Notes under the pieces: generated by a model
Database searches by the model: none
The model's input: only the letters and a program-made list of their open reading frames with translations
Told to the model about the DNA's origin: nothing
Made by a program: the position numbers and the translations under genes
Assembly (NCBI GenBank): GCA_045837725.1
Contig: JBEWZL010000302.1
Location: 62,001 to 126,000 of the forward strand
Length of the DNA: 64,000 bases
Reading direction: 5' to 3'
Source of the DNA: Vermamoeba vermiformis
Lineage: Eukaryota > Tubulinea > Echinamoebida
Shown: piece by piece, positions 8,905-20,357 of the stretch
Numbering within the stretch: position 1 is the first letter of the stretch
How the letters are laid out: the number at the start of each line of letters is the position of its first letter

Positions 8905-11169
8905 ATGGAGCAACCCAAACGAGCAAATGACTGCTTTGATATCCTTGAACGCCTGTCAAAGGAGATGCGTGGCGAGATCTTCGTAAGCGTCATTCAACTT
9001 TTGCCTTTATCAAAAATAAATAAATTATAATTAACAACTAATTATTAGCGCCACAATTCCGCGATAATTCTTCATAACAATTAACTTCCAATAAAATTGA
9101 TACTTTTGCTAAAATTTCGACGGTTTATTGCTTACTATAGCAGTATTAATTTATTATTTATTAGCACTGGTTAGCAGAGGATATTTATACGATAAGAGCT
9201 CTTGGAAAAATCGCGACTGTTTGCAAAACTTGGAGCGTCTATGTTTCAGATAACTTTGTAAGTATCTCTTATGCTTGAGTATACTAAAATTATTAACATC
9301 ATGATATATTTGAATATTATTGGACGATTAAATAATCAATGCAAATTTTGAGGCAATTCTACAGATCGAAAGCAATTAATCCTTTTTGATGCAGTTATGG
9401 AAGCAGCTTTATCAACATGAATGGCCTTGGGAGGATTTATCCGAAGTAGAAGTACGAAGAGTAAGCTGCGCGTTCAATTGGAAGAAAGTAAGTACGATCC
9501 GCGAATTTTTTTATCTAGACCCGTACGATACTACCATCGTCTTATATATTTATATTACTTATAGATGTACATACACCGACGCCAAGCAGAGATCGTTAAA
9601 CCACCAGGTATTTCTTTGCCAACTTTTTTTTTGCTTGTACTAATCATTTGTTTAGGCATACATGTGAATATGGATGCAGCAGTTACACTTGCAGAGCTAT
9701 ACAAAGGCGTCACAAAACGATTTGCGCAGAAGGATTTGAAGGCATTGTGCGTCAAATGCGGCGGGTACGTGCACAAGAAAAATTATCAGATCCGGCTGTA
9801 ACTTTAATTTAATATAACGATTGCATAATACGACATGCTTATTAAGATGTATCAATACAGATGTGGTGCTAAAAAGCCGAGTCTATCGATAAAGTGCGAC
9901 CTTTGCGTGGGATCCGGTGTAGTGGTGTAAGTCTGACAAAATCAGCCTCGGTCAATCGATCAAATTATAATATATTGTCATATATGCGCAGTCAACAACA
10001 GCAAGCTGCTCAAGGAATGGTCCAACAGCTTCAAAAAGAGTGCTATAAATGCTACGGTTCAGGTACAGTAAACGCAACCGGATCTCCTATGAATATCACT
10101 AACTATAAATTTAATAGGAAAAAATATCGCAAAAGAAAATCAATGTCCTATTTGTGAGAGCAAAGGATGGATTTTAAAGGTTCGTACAAATGAGATCTGA
10201 TCAAGATCCGTTCTAACTTCAGCGTCTAGCGTTCGATATTGAAAGTTGATATTCCTGCCGGCATGCAATGGGGAGATCAAATATTGATTGAAGGACGAGG
10301 CGAACAAAAAGTAGGCTCAATTATGTCTTAATTCTGCGAAACTACTAACGCATGCGTAGTCGAATTCAGAACAGGCTGGAGACGCAATTTTAACCTTAAT
10401 TGAGAAGAAAACTGATGATTTGGAGGTGACTCGATACCAAACTGATCATCTGCTCCTCGAAAAAGAAATTACGTTCAGTGAATCGTTGTTCGGGTTTTCG
10501 TTCTTGTACACGCAATTAGACGGCCGAAAAATAGTTGTTCAGCCTAAACCTGGCATTATTGTTACCTCAGGTAAGGAATAGGAATCTATATTTATCGTTG
10601 GACACTTACAGAAAGTCTGACTTTCCTTTTTAGGCATGATTTTGACGATCCCTGGGGAAGGCATGCCAATTCCGGGTGGAAATGAGCGAGGAGATTTACT
10701 CGTTAAATTCAAAGTCCAAGACGCCAAATTAACAACGGAGCAAATTCTCGTACGTAAAAAAACAGTTTTGAGTTCGTTGCTAATGGTCAAGTTGCCGACT
10801 CATTTTCTCGTTTAGATGCTACAAGATCTTCGACCACAACTCGAAAGGATCCTCGGCTTGCCGTCTTTTTACCAGCCACGTGACGGCGAAGAGGTTATTA
10901 CCAAAGAAGGCAAGTACAAGTCGGCATCTTCGGGTACTTCAGGAGAAGGTCGAAAACCGAAAAAAGTTCAAGCACGAAGAAGACCAAAGCCTCAGCGACC
11001 TGGCAATAATTACCAGAACCCGCAAGATCCGAACAACATTTTCAATCAATTTTTTGGCGGTCAAGGTAATGCGCAGCAGCCGTACAATAATTATCAAAAC
11101 GACGCAGACGAGAATATGGACGTAGATGATAATGGAGAGCCTGCGCAGCCTCAATGTCAGCAGCAATAA
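8905..11169 (+). CDS. F-box protein fused to DnaJ zinc-finger/C-terminal domains, no J domain
   Basis: Twelve exons: 8905-8982, 9175-9257, 9395-9487, 9565-9607, 9656-9774, 9861-9926, 9992-10062, 10118-10179, 10230-10310, 10360-10570, 10634-10749, 10816-11169. Residues 1 to about 95 form an F-box region (CFDILERLSKEMRGEIFHWL, VCKTWSVYV, LWKQLYQHEWPWE, NWKKMYIHRRQAE). This runs without a stop into a type-I DnaJ client-binding region: VTLAELYKGVTKRF, then four zinc motifs CVKCGGCG, CDLCVGSG, CYKCYGSG and CPICESKG, then VDIPAGMQWGDQILIEGRGEQ, QLDGRKIVV and IPGEGMPIPGG. The tail is basic, then Asn/Gln-rich (FNQFFGGQGN). No HPD-type J domain is present, so it should not stimulate Hsp70. It may bring misfolded clients to an SCF ubiquitin ligase (inference). 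An independent gene starting at ATG 9670 is possible, but the F-box part would then lack a stop. Confidence 0.82.
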
Positions 11170-11427
11170 GCTTAATGACGTGTAATATCGCTGTATATAT
11201 AGCTAGAGTTATTTTGTAAAGTGAATTTGATCGGATGCGGCTAAATCGGTTTGAACGTTCAAAAATTCAGAAAGTTCGAGTGGCAAGCCAAAATTCCGTA
11301 TCTTAATTAATTGATTGCTTAATGCCTCCAAATAAGTACTTTGAAATTTCTCGAACTAAGGCTGATTTCAACAACCATTGACCTTATCGTAACCGTAATA
11401 ATTGACCATCCACAACAATATTGCACC

Positions 11428-11649
11428 ATGTCGGAAGAAAAGACAATACAAAGAAGACCCGTACAGCGTTCGGAAGATGAGGAGTTTTGTACTGAATGCT
11501 CCGATCGGCTCGTAAGAATGAAGTTCGCGCCTAAAAACGAAACTCCAAATATTTGCCCTACATGCAATGTTGATTTAAAATGGATGTACTCATGCAGCAC
11601 GTGCAAGCCAAACATTTGCGCCTTTTGCTGCGGCGAGTTTGAAATTTGA
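11428..11649 (+). CDS. 73-residue Cys-rich zinc-ribbon-like protein
   Basis: Intronless, starting at ATG 11428 (CACCATG). The N-terminal 20 residues are charged, then come cysteine pairs: FCTECSDRL, NICPTCNV, YSCSTCKPNICAFCCGEFEI. The spacing suggests two zinc sites of four Cys each. I do not recognise the family. An upstream in-frame extension from 11341 exists but has non-coding composition. It sits in the same orientation 260 bp after the F-box/DnaJ gene. Confidence 0.65.
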   Translation: MSEEKTIQRRPVQRSEDEEFCTECSDRLVRMKFAPKNETPNICPTCNVDLKWMYSCSTCKPNICAFCCGEFEI

Positions 11650-11762
11650 ATAAATTTATTTATTAGCGCATTATTTCGTTTGTCATGGCACTATGAAGCA
11701 TACTTAGCATATTTATATGATTTATTATGTTTAAAAAATATTACAGTAATAGTCAGAGGGTA

Positions 11763-12615
11763 ATGGATGCAGAACAATTTAACGCCACTTTGAATCTGTT
11801 TTGCCAGCAGTTTGCTGAGACATATTTAAAGAATTTCGAGCGAAATTATGGCTTACAGTGCTATGAATTATTATGCATTTATGTAAAGGAATGGTTTGCC
11901 GAGGACGACTCAGGTAAATTGTCAGATTTGACAGATTAATATTTAAAACACCTTGAATAATGGAAATATTAGTCTTACCCGCATTTTTAATAATTCTAAT
12001 AATTTCTTAAGCGTTAAGCGACCCTAGTTATGCGATTGACATAATGCGCCAGCATCTCGAGTTTTCAGTTATTGGTGCTGATGAAGATATTCTTACCGGT
12101 ACGTAATTCTAATAATGATTGGTTAAATAAACACGTTATACTTATTCAATACATGTCAGCACTTCGTTCAGAGGTGATCAAGAGACGGATTGCTCGGCTG
12201 TGCACGCGTGCTTACCAATTAGAGCAGGAGCTTTTAGACAATAACACTATGAGTACAGGTATAATATTATAGATTAGTGGTCTTTCGAGCAGTGCACTAA
12301 CAAACTAACTTAACTTGATCCAGATCGGGAGCACGCACTTCAACTGAAGCAAAAAGCGATCATACAAGAGGCTCAGCAGCTCGAACAAAACATTCAAGTA
12401 TGATAGCCCTATTAAAACTCCTAATAAGACGCGTGCTAATATTTTGTAGCAACTCGCATCCGTCGATCTCGTCTTGTCTCGGCAAGCTTACGAAAACTTA
12501 AGGATTATCAAAACATCAAATATGTGAGTCAGATGTCAATATCTACGCGAGCACGTGACGCTAATACATTTGGTGCTTTAGGATGGTATTTGGATTATCG
12601 TCTTTGAGTCTTTGA
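11763..12615 (+). CDS. Coiled-coil protein of unknown function
   Basis: Six exons: 11763-11913, 12012-12098, 12160-12258, 12324-12397, 12450-12523, 12582-12615. The product is about 172 residues. The first half is helical (FNATLNLFCQQFAETYLKNF, LQCYELLCIYVKEWFAED). The second half is a heptad-like coil (RRIARLCTRAYQLEQELLDN, HALQLKQKAIIQEAQQLEQN, VDLVLSRQAYENLRII). There is no signal peptide or membrane helix. All splice phases agree, which supports the model. A structural subunit of a larger complex is plausible but not shown. Confidence 0.7.
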
Positions 12616-12841
12616 GCCAGATCCAAACAAAACCAGTTCGCTGAACGAAGATTCTTCCAGTATACGGTATGGTATAATACACAAGGTCTTAGATAATTTT
12701 ATGTCAGCAAGTTCGACGAATTTAAAATAATCAAAGACCTGACGCGGTCTTAATTTAGACAAAGCTCTAAATTTCAATTCAACGGTTACATTTTCAGGAT
12801 ATACTAAAGATATTATTTAAACAGGAAAGTGAAGACAACAA

Positions 12842-14480
12842 ATGCGCTTCGAACTTTTGCATTTGCTTTTTGTTGGTCTTGCTGCCTTGGCCATAGCTGA
12901 TCAATGGGGTCTCGGCACAAATGGAGTGCATAGCAATCCAGTATTTAGATTTAAGCCAGAAATTCGTTGGTCATTTGATGGAAATGCAACCGCGGCTGGA
13001 TTTAACGGTACGCTTTTGTCTCGCATCTTTGAATAAAGTTTAAATTCAGAATTAAAATACTAGTGATTCCATTCTCTAATACAATAATATTTTAGGCATC
13101 ATTCCGTTGAATACTGACGAAAAGACTTTGTACATCTCGAACGGCTCGGGCAAGAATCCGGCGATCTGGAAGATGACTTGGGACGGAGAAATCGTGATGC
13201 AGTATAATTATACCGGAAAAGGTACTTTTGCCTTTGATGGAACAATTTCGGTTCGCAACGGCGTCATCTACATCTACAACGACGATAGCAACACTCTCCA
13301 ATTTTTCGCTATTGACGAAGCGAGCCAAACTATCTTATGGAATACTCCCGTAGACTCGACTGATTATTCATCTGGTCCTGTTGTATGGAGCCAAGACGAG
13401 ACCTATTTTGCCTTCGCTACGTACAGCCAAGTTGTGGCGCTGAATGCCAGCAACGGCGCACTTTTGTGGCAATATCCAATTAACTACGAGTTCAGCTCAC
13501 TGCCTATGATCTACTCTAAGCTCGACGACACGCTTGTGTGGATGACAAATACGCAAGAACTCATCAAAGTGGCCATGAAGACGGGAACCGAGATCTGGCG
13601 CAACACGGATCTGCAGTATGATCCTCAAAGCAGCCAGCCTCTTAGCGTTGCTATTGACGACGCCGGCAATATTTATGGAGGCACACCCTCGACTGCGCAG
13701 GTGTACAAGGTTGCCATGAACGGCACGATGTTGTGGGCAACAACGGTGGACTATCGTCTGGCCTACAGCTCTACCGTGCTCACTGCTGACTGGATATTCA
13801 TCATTGACAACTCACAAGGTGCTGTGTACTCGATCAATGCTGAGAATGGCACAGCTTACTTGGCCTACAATAACGAAGATCCAGACTCGGGCACGCACTG
13901 GAAGTGGATCACTGGCCAAGTATTCTGGAATCAAAACGTCCTCTACGGCAGTTTCCAAGGTGTCATTGCCGCCTACGACACGACTGATCCGTCCAACGTG
14001 AAGCAGTTGTGGACTATTGAGACTGGCGCGGGTGAAAGTACCCAGGGTGGCATTGCCATTGCTCCTGATGGCACGATGTTCTTGACGAGCACTATGTACG
14101 ACGCGAGCTGGCCGTTGTTGATCTCAGTTGGATGTCCTCTTGGCTTGCATTTGAAACCTGACGGCACTGAATGTGTGCAATGTTACGCGGGCTACGTGTT
14201 GAACATGACCACGCAGCAGTGCGACAAGTGTCCTCAAGGCACTTTCAGCAACGACGGTGACGCTCAATGTACTGCGTGTACCGAAGATCCGAACAATCCT
14301 CAATGTGTTCTTCCTCCTGTTGAGGTACCAGCTGTTAACGAACCCGTAGCTGATGTTCCTGTGGCCGCTGAAGTGCCTCTAACAGCGCCAGTTAAATCTC
14401 CTCTGAGCAAAACTAACTCCGCTAGCAAGATGATTGGATCTTTGGCTATCTCGTCATTGCTCCTTGCTACTACTATCTAA
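12842..14480 (+). CDS. Secreted PQQ-type beta-propeller protein, GPI-like tail
   Basis: Exons 12842-13007 and 13096-14480. A signal peptide (FELLHLLFVGLAALAIAD) leads into about 350 residues of PQQ-like beta-propeller repeats, seen as recurrent KTLYISNGSGKNPAIWKMTW, VVALNASNGALLWQYPI, LIKVAMKTGTEIW and VYKVAMNGTMLWATTV blades. A Cys-rich EGF/TNFR-like stretch follows (CVQCYAGYVLN, CDKCPQGTFSNDGDAQCTAC), then a Pro/Val-rich spacer and a hydrophobic C-terminus (MIGSLAISSLLLATTI) preceded by Ser/Asn, as in GPI-anchored proteins. Many NxS/T sites fit a secreted glycoprotein. Quinone binding is not implied, since many such propellers are structural. Codon use is more GC-rich than the neighbouring genes. 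Confidence 0.88.
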
Positions 14481-14580
14481 ATATAAAATAAATTGTTTGC
14501 GTAGATTTTTAGGATCAACTTCTTGCAAAAACGTTTTTCAGTTGGAATTCAATTCAAATGGTAACAATGCTAACTTATTC

Positions 14581-15859
14581 ATGATGCTTCATATTGTGCA
14601 CCGATTGCCAATAACGACGGTTAGCGTAGTGCTGCTTTGCGTGTACAGTCTCGTGTCAATCGTTTTGCAACGGATCAAGCGACATTTTGCGCGAAAAATG
14701 TATGTAATATTATGATATGTTGTATAGATAATATTTAATAGTATGATCACCTAAAACAAGAGAGTTCAAGTCGTAACGAAGTTTACTTAATTTTGAAAGG
14801 TACTTTACAAATCATTATTAACCTTAAATATAGTGTACAGCATTCAATATTGCCTAGAGAATTATTAAACGAAATTTTGAATGAAGTATTGGCGGATTCA
14901 AGCACATCCGTGATTGACTTGACATCCCTGTCACTCGTTTGCCGAGAATGGAATGAAAAAATATCCAAACACGAGATTTGGTTTCATTATATGAATACGA
15001 AGTGGATAAATTTCAAACACAAAGCGCGCGACATCCAGCTCAACAAAATTTTTCGGTCAACGGCAGCAGTATTATCTCCGAAGCTTTCATATGCAGTTCT
15101 GAGATACAGAATGCCATTATACAATTATTATGCAAGTGGATCGGTGCTTCTTGGCGACATGGAATTTTTGGAATTTCCAGCAGATCTGATCCCGCTTCGT
15201 TCAAACAAAAATCTGTGGGTCCCATGGCTCAATCACAATATCACCAAGCGACCAGAGACATTATGGAAGTTTCTATATTCAATAATAAGGCATCCTAAGT
15301 GGATTTATCCGTTACTGGCTTATCGAACCCCGGATGCCACTCACAAACACGACTTGGATCCGCTCGCTGTCACTCAAATCGATAAATTACTATTATATAT
15401 AGCAGTACGTATATTATTACACTATTAATCAGCATTTAATACTTACTCGATCAGATCTTGTTCAATTTCATGCCGTGGCTCGATCACGTGCTTATTGTCA
15501 AATTATCACGTGGCTTCGAACAATTCATGAACGGAAATTCAGCGTGGTACGATTACTTCCAATTATGGAAATATCCGGAGATGTCCACCGTTGCATGCCT
15601 GCAAACATTAACAGCTGCAACATCTTTGCAGGCCTTTGAAAGTTCATTTTTCAACGCGTCATTGATGACTATTCGAGTCGTTATGGTGGCTATTAGTGTG
15701 ACTACGGGCGACATGATGGCACTTTTAATTTTCTTTGTACTTGTCATACTGTCGATTGTAGTCCACGCACAAACCGATACTTTTGCGAAACGGCTCTATT
15801 GGGCCCGAGTGTGGCTAAGTGTTGGTTTATTTCCTGTAATTTGGTGCGCAATTATGTAA
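14581..15859 (+). CDS. Membrane-anchored F-box protein (paralog of the 53498 gene)
   Basis: Exons 14581-14699, 14834-15414 and 15455-15859. Exon 1 encodes an N-terminal membrane helix (ITTVSVVLLCVYSLVSIVL) followed by basic RIKRHFARK. Exon 2 has an F-box-like region (LPRELLNEILNEVL, LTSLSLVCREWNEKI) and the shared block LWVPWLNHNITKRPETLWKF. Exon 3 has a string of hydrophobic helices (LMTIRVVMVAISVTTGDMMA, LLIFFVLVILSIVVHA, LSVGLFPVIWCAIM). The reverse-strand gene at 52014-53498 has the same exon order and the same WLNHNI block, which independently supports this model. A ubiquitin-ligase adaptor at an internal membrane is inferred. The 5' exon is invisible to simple ATG searching because exon 2 has no ATG of its own. 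Confidence 0.78.
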
Positions 15860-15929
15860 ATGATGCTCTGTAAAAGGTTACTCGTATAAAAACATTTTAT
15901 TCCCCGCTCCAGGTTTGATTGTTTGGATT

Positions 15930-16025
15930 AAATTATAAACCTTTTTTTGTATTGGGGCGCCGGCCTGTGGGTTTTTTTATTGGCCTGTTGGGGGGGGGGG
16001 GGGGGGGGGGGGGAAAAAAAAATAG
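15930..16025. other. Low-complexity block with a run of about 24 G
   Basis: A stretch of short homopolymers ends in about 24 G followed by nine A. It has no coding sense and looks like poor consensus or unresolved sequence. Treat distances across it with care. Confidence 0.6.
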
Positions 16026-16120
16026 CATTTGTATAATATAATACAAGGCATAAGAAAGAGGTCGAATAGAATTCGCAGCTTAGCGGTTGGAATGGGATCG
16101 AGATCCTCCTTCAACTTTTA

Positions 16121-16511
16121 ATGCGAAATCTTTTCGCTTATTTGGTTGGCAAGAATATATTCGGGAGTATATTATGCCTTTTAGATATTGATATGGAAAT
16201 TTTAGTCCACTGTGTGATTCTAAGCCGAATATCTTCGCCCGCTCGCGATGAACTAATTACAATTTATACCAATGCGAAATCTCACAAGCGGGATGTTGCG
16301 GTCTTTCCTTATCCGCTATCACGAACGAAATCTCGATAATTTTTATCGTATTACACCTCGCATCCAAGTCTTCGATGACATCGAGCGGACCAAATACTTG
16401 CTAGTTGACTTGGCTATGCAGCAACAGGGGCCTTTCTTGACGATTCTCCTTCTTAATTTGCCGAAGATGTTGTACTTGCCGTTCTGTAAGCACTCTGCGA
16501 CGACGATGTAA
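16121..16511 (+). pseudogene. Coding-like fragment in two frames, unassigned
   Basis: Two overlapping open stretches read like protein: 16121-16300 in one frame (MEILVHCVILSRISSPARDE) and 16272-16511 in another (IQVFDDIERTKYLLVDLAMQ, then LTILLLNLPKMLYL). The second resembles leucine-rich F-box-type proteins only loosely. The word AATGCGAAATCT starts both. A donor-like GTAAGT follows at 16508 but no sensible next exon is seen. It is either a decayed gene or a fast-evolving small one. Confidence 0.35.
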
Positions 16512-16689
16512 GTTGTAGTTCATTGTTCCTGTGCTGTTATAAGTCGTTACTTATAGATAATGGTCACTACAGCTTCTTATTTATATTTTCCTATGATATA
16601 CTTCGGTGCTATTTCCCGACGGGCAAAAATAAAATTTTAACCAGTCCGGTTGTACAGACTTTTTACTTCATTTAATCCAATAGAAGACA

Positions 16690-19600
16690 ATGCACCAGTC
16701 TTTACAGTGTTTGGTTATCTTATTAGTGTTGTGTTTTGGCTTATCTTACGGCCAACAACAGCTTTCCGTCTTCGTGGCAGTGGAAGGTGGATCGGATGTG
16801 ACTGGCGATGGAACAATGGGCAGTCCTCTCCAAACAATTACTGCCGCACAAAATTATATTAGAAATAATATAACAAAGTCTGCTTATTCAGGTAAATTTT
16901 AACGAAGATTTTCTAGTTGGGGTTATTCACGCCAATTTGTTGCGTGTTTTGCGATTTTGCGGTTTGTTGGTTTTTGCGATGAAGTTTGTCACAAAATATT
17001 TTTTTTTGTCCTCGCTCGTAATTGACGCATCGACCACAACTGCTTCCTAACAGTCGCAGATTTAATGCGTTATCTTAACGGGTACGCGTGCACCCTTTAA
17101 CGAGGATGCTTGGTCTTTAACGAGATCTTTAAATTTGAGCTTAACCGCTCCGGCTTAATTGCCCTGGCCTAATAGCCTCTCTTAACGGAGAAATCCCATT
17201 AACGTGGGCTTGTCTTAATGGACTATCCTTAACGGGAAAAACCTTTAACGAGGTCTTCAAATGAATCCGGATTAATTTTTAATTGTCAGATTAAATGTTT
17301 TTTCAGTTTTTAAATTATATAAAAACATATATATAATTGTTTGATGACGTGCACGCAAAATTGCGGTTTTTCAACCGCCTCCACTAAAGAAATTTATCAA
17401 TGGGTCTACGATCCAGCAGAATTCAAAGAAAATAAACCACAAAATACGTTTTTGCTAAAATTTTCGCATTTGTGAGATTTTTTTGTGGTTTGCTAGCAAA
17501 ATTGACGTGAATAACCCCAAGTAGCGCGTAGATTCGGTTTAGTTTTTCAGTTTCAATCACATTTTTGAAACTATTACTAGGCACCATGGAAATATATGTT
17601 AACGTAATTGATATGACTAGTACTATTGATGCTAATATTTACTTTTAAAAGATATTTTCGTCGAGATCAGAGCCGGTTTATACTTTATTTCGTCTCCGCT
17701 CGCTTTCACCGCGGATGACTCAGGCACTGTGACTACTCGCATTACATATAGGTAACTATAAAGCGATTTCTTCACGTATGAGCTGCGCACGAATCACAAT
17801 TGAATTAATTTCCGAAATTAGCATTTATTTATCGATATAATCTGAGGTATTAGCCTTTATATAATCTTGACATTAATATACTTGACTTTATAGGGCTTAT
17901 AACGGCGAAGAAGTTCGTTTAATCGGAGGTACAACCATTGGCGGTTGGACATCCGTCACCGAAACTGCAATCCTAAATCGCCTGCACGATTCTGCTAAGG
18001 CGAATGTACGGTAGTACTACATCTATAGAATAGTATTAACTAATTATCCAATTCAGGTTATCGTGGCGTCACTCGGTTCGTTAGATCCTGGAGTTTTGAT
18101 GAGAAGAGGATTTGGCGCTAGCGGAGGGTATGCAGCCATGGAATTATTCTTTAAAACTGAGCCTATGATTATGGCACGATATCCTAATAGCGTAAGTAGT
18201 CTTATTAAAACACTTTTGTCCAAGTTCCGAATCTGATCTCGTTTACATCCAGGATTTTCTCAAATTATCTGCCTTCGATAGCAACACAAATACTGTATCG
18301 TTTGATAGTAAGACTAATAACGTCGCAAATTGGCAATTAGAATCCGATCCTTGGGCTTTTGGCTTCTGGTTTTACGATTGGGCAGATGAGTAAGTGACAT
18401 TTTTGACACTTTGACACGTGTCAAACTTTAATTAACCGGTATAAATGCAGCTTTATCCCGATCAAGCAGATTACAAGTCTCGGAGGCACGAATGTGTCAT
18501 TTGTGGCTAATGCTCAAACGAGTTATGGTTTTGCAGTCAATCAACGATTTTATTTGCAAAACTTTTTGTCCGAACTTGACGCCCCTGGCGAGTACTACAT
18601 TGATCGCAACAACTCGAAGATCTATTTTTGGCCTACTTCTACTGACTACACTCAAAATGACTTCATCATTTCAACCACAAACAACGTTTTGACTTTGACG
18701 AACGTCGCGTACTTCACTTTGCAAGGCCTCACTATTGAAGCTTCAAGAAAAGATGTAATTATTTAACTGCCCAAAAAAATACCAAAATTAATTCTTTCCT
18801 CATTAGGGCATTGTCGGATCCAACCTCCGAAACGTAAGTTCATTACCAACCTGAAAAATTTTCTGAAAATGAATAACGATGGCATCAATAGGTCACTTTT
18901 ACTGACCTTACTGTTCGTAACTTGGGCACGCACGCGATGAACTTGGGGGGTCCCGAGAACATTCTCGTTGAGCGATGCACTGTCAGCGGTCCCGGAAACT
19001 CCGGAATTAGATTGAGCGGAGGAATCCGTGCCAATCTCACTCGATCCAGTAAGTTTCCTTATATGGTAATCAAAGCTTATCTAACGTACAACACAGACCA
19101 CGTGGCTCGTAACAACGTCGTAAAAAATTTCAGTCGTTTTGCGAAAACTTATCAACCTGCTTTTAACGTCGCTGGTGTTGGTATTACTATCGAACATAAT
19201 GAAATGTATAATGGTCCTCATACTGCTTTGCTTTGGAGCGGAAACTATCACACGATGCAGTACAACATTGTTCACGATGTACTTGCCCTACTTTGACCCA
19301 TCTTTTGAACGCTATATTAAATTTAAATATATATGCAGGTATGCACTGAGACAGGAGACGTCGGCGCCTTTTATTCAGGACGTGATTGGACTCTACGTGG
19401 AAACGTCATTAAGCACAATTTGTTCTAGTAAGTCAGATCCGACGTCATCTCAAAAATTAGAAATTTCGTTCTAACGGTCATTTTATTCAGTAATATTATT
19501 GGCCCTGGTAACCTTGGTGCATCTGGCGTATATTTCGACGATCAATATAGCTCTGGTTCGATCTACGGAAATATTTTTTACAACGTCTACCGAGTATGTT

Positions 19601-20315
19601 TGCAACTATTTTTCTCCGTGTGAATATCTCGTTTAATCTCCCATATAGGGAATTCTTCTCGGAGGTGGCAGGGACAGTGAAATTTTCAATAATATCTTTA
19701 TTGGATCTTCCTACGCTATTCACGTCGATGCTCGCGGATACCATGTGTGCGGACCTACCAACAACGACACTCTGATGAACAATCTCAACGCTGTGCCTTA
19801 TCAATCTGACTTATGGCGTAATGCTTTCCCTACTCTATATACTATTCTTGATGTAAGTCAAAAACTCACCTAATTTCAGTGAACAATTTTTTTAATTGTT
19901 TTTTTTTTCTAAGAACGATCCGCAAGCCCCGAACGGAAACCGAATTGGCACAAACATTTTCGTTAATAATACCCGCAATAATTTTTTGTGCGGATCTTTC
20001 AACTACACCGGTCACGTGGAGTTCGTCGAATCGTGCGTCAATTTGACAGCAAGTGACTTTACAAATGTCGCCGGACTTGATTTCCATTTGCAGTCTGATG
20101 TCATTACAGCCAAATGCGGTAGTTCATTTGCATCTGCATTCACTCAGATCCCCTTGGACAATATCGGAGTGGCTCCTCTGCCGTCAGATCCGGCCTCATC
20201 ACCCAACGGCAATCCGAACAATAGCACTCCAAAAACAGTATCTCAAGCCAATAACAACCCCATTGAAAGCGTTGTTTTATTGACGGTTTTGGCAGTGTTA
20301 GCCGTTGCTGCTTAA
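16690..20315 (+). CDS. Secreted right-handed beta-helix protein, GPI-like tail
   Basis: Thirteen exons: 16690-16891, 17652-17751, 17894-18005, 18057-18191, 18253-18389, 18451-18754, 18807-18833, 18892-19048, 19097-19278, 19339-19427, 19491-19593, 19649-19852, 19914-20315. A signal peptide (LQCLVILLVLCFGLSYG) precedes the typical start of parallel beta-helix enzymes (VFVAVEGGSDVTGDGTMGSP, LQTITAAQNYI). Stacked coils follow: FTLQGLTIEAS, VTFTDLTVRNLGTHAMNLGG, ENILVERCTVSGPGNSGIRL, ITIEHNEMYNGPHTALLWSG, IYGNIFYNVYRGILLGGG, EIFNNIFIGSSYAIHVD. The C-terminus is Pro/Ser/Asn-rich and ends in a hydrophobic segment (VVLLTVLAVLAVAA). A polysaccharide-active or surface role is likely but the substrate is unknown. 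Intron 1 (760 nt) is mostly a transposable element. Confidence 0.88.
16917..17520. mobile_element. MITE-like element inside intron 1 of the beta-helix gene
   Basis: The ends 16917-16938 (TTGGGGTTATTCACGCCAAT...) and 17499-17520 are reverse complements over 22 bp with one mismatch. The element is about 604 bp, non-coding, and fills most of a 760-nt intron whose neighbours are 50-140 nt. No clear target duplication can be read (flanks CTAG and GTAG). It carries the hairpin array at 17071-17254 and a further hairpin GCGGTT-TTTC-AACCGC near 17363. Confidence 0.75.
17071..17254 (+). repeat. Array of 11 mini-hairpins with constant TTAACG-type loop
   Basis: Loop words start at 17075, 17097, 17117, 17141, 17155, 17169, 17182, 17199, 17215, 17229 and 17245 (TTAACG, with TTAATG, TTAACC, TTAATT and CTAATA variants). 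Each is flanked by a different complementary pair: TATC/GGTA, GCACCC/GGATGC (one mismatch), GGTC/GATC, GAGC/GCTC, GGC/GCC, GGC/GCC, TCTC/GAGA, CCCA/TGGG, GTC/GAC, TCC/GGA, ACC/GGT. Stem bases vary while pairing is kept, twice through T-G wobble. Confidence 0.82.
18410..18425. promoter_or_regulatory. TTTGACACGTGTCAAA palindrome (intronic)
   Basis: A sixteen-base perfect palindrome around CACGTG in intron 5 of the beta-helix gene, preceded by the half-site TTTGACAC. Confidence 0.7.
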
Positions 20316-20345
20316 GCATTAAAATAAATTGACACTTTGACACTT

Positions 20346-20357
20346 TGACACGTGTCA
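20346..20357. promoter_or_regulatory. TGACACGTGTCA palindrome (3' of beta-helix gene)
   Basis: About 30 nt after the stop codon of the beta-helix gene, preceded by two GACACTTT half-sites. It lies between two convergent genes. Confidence 0.7.
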
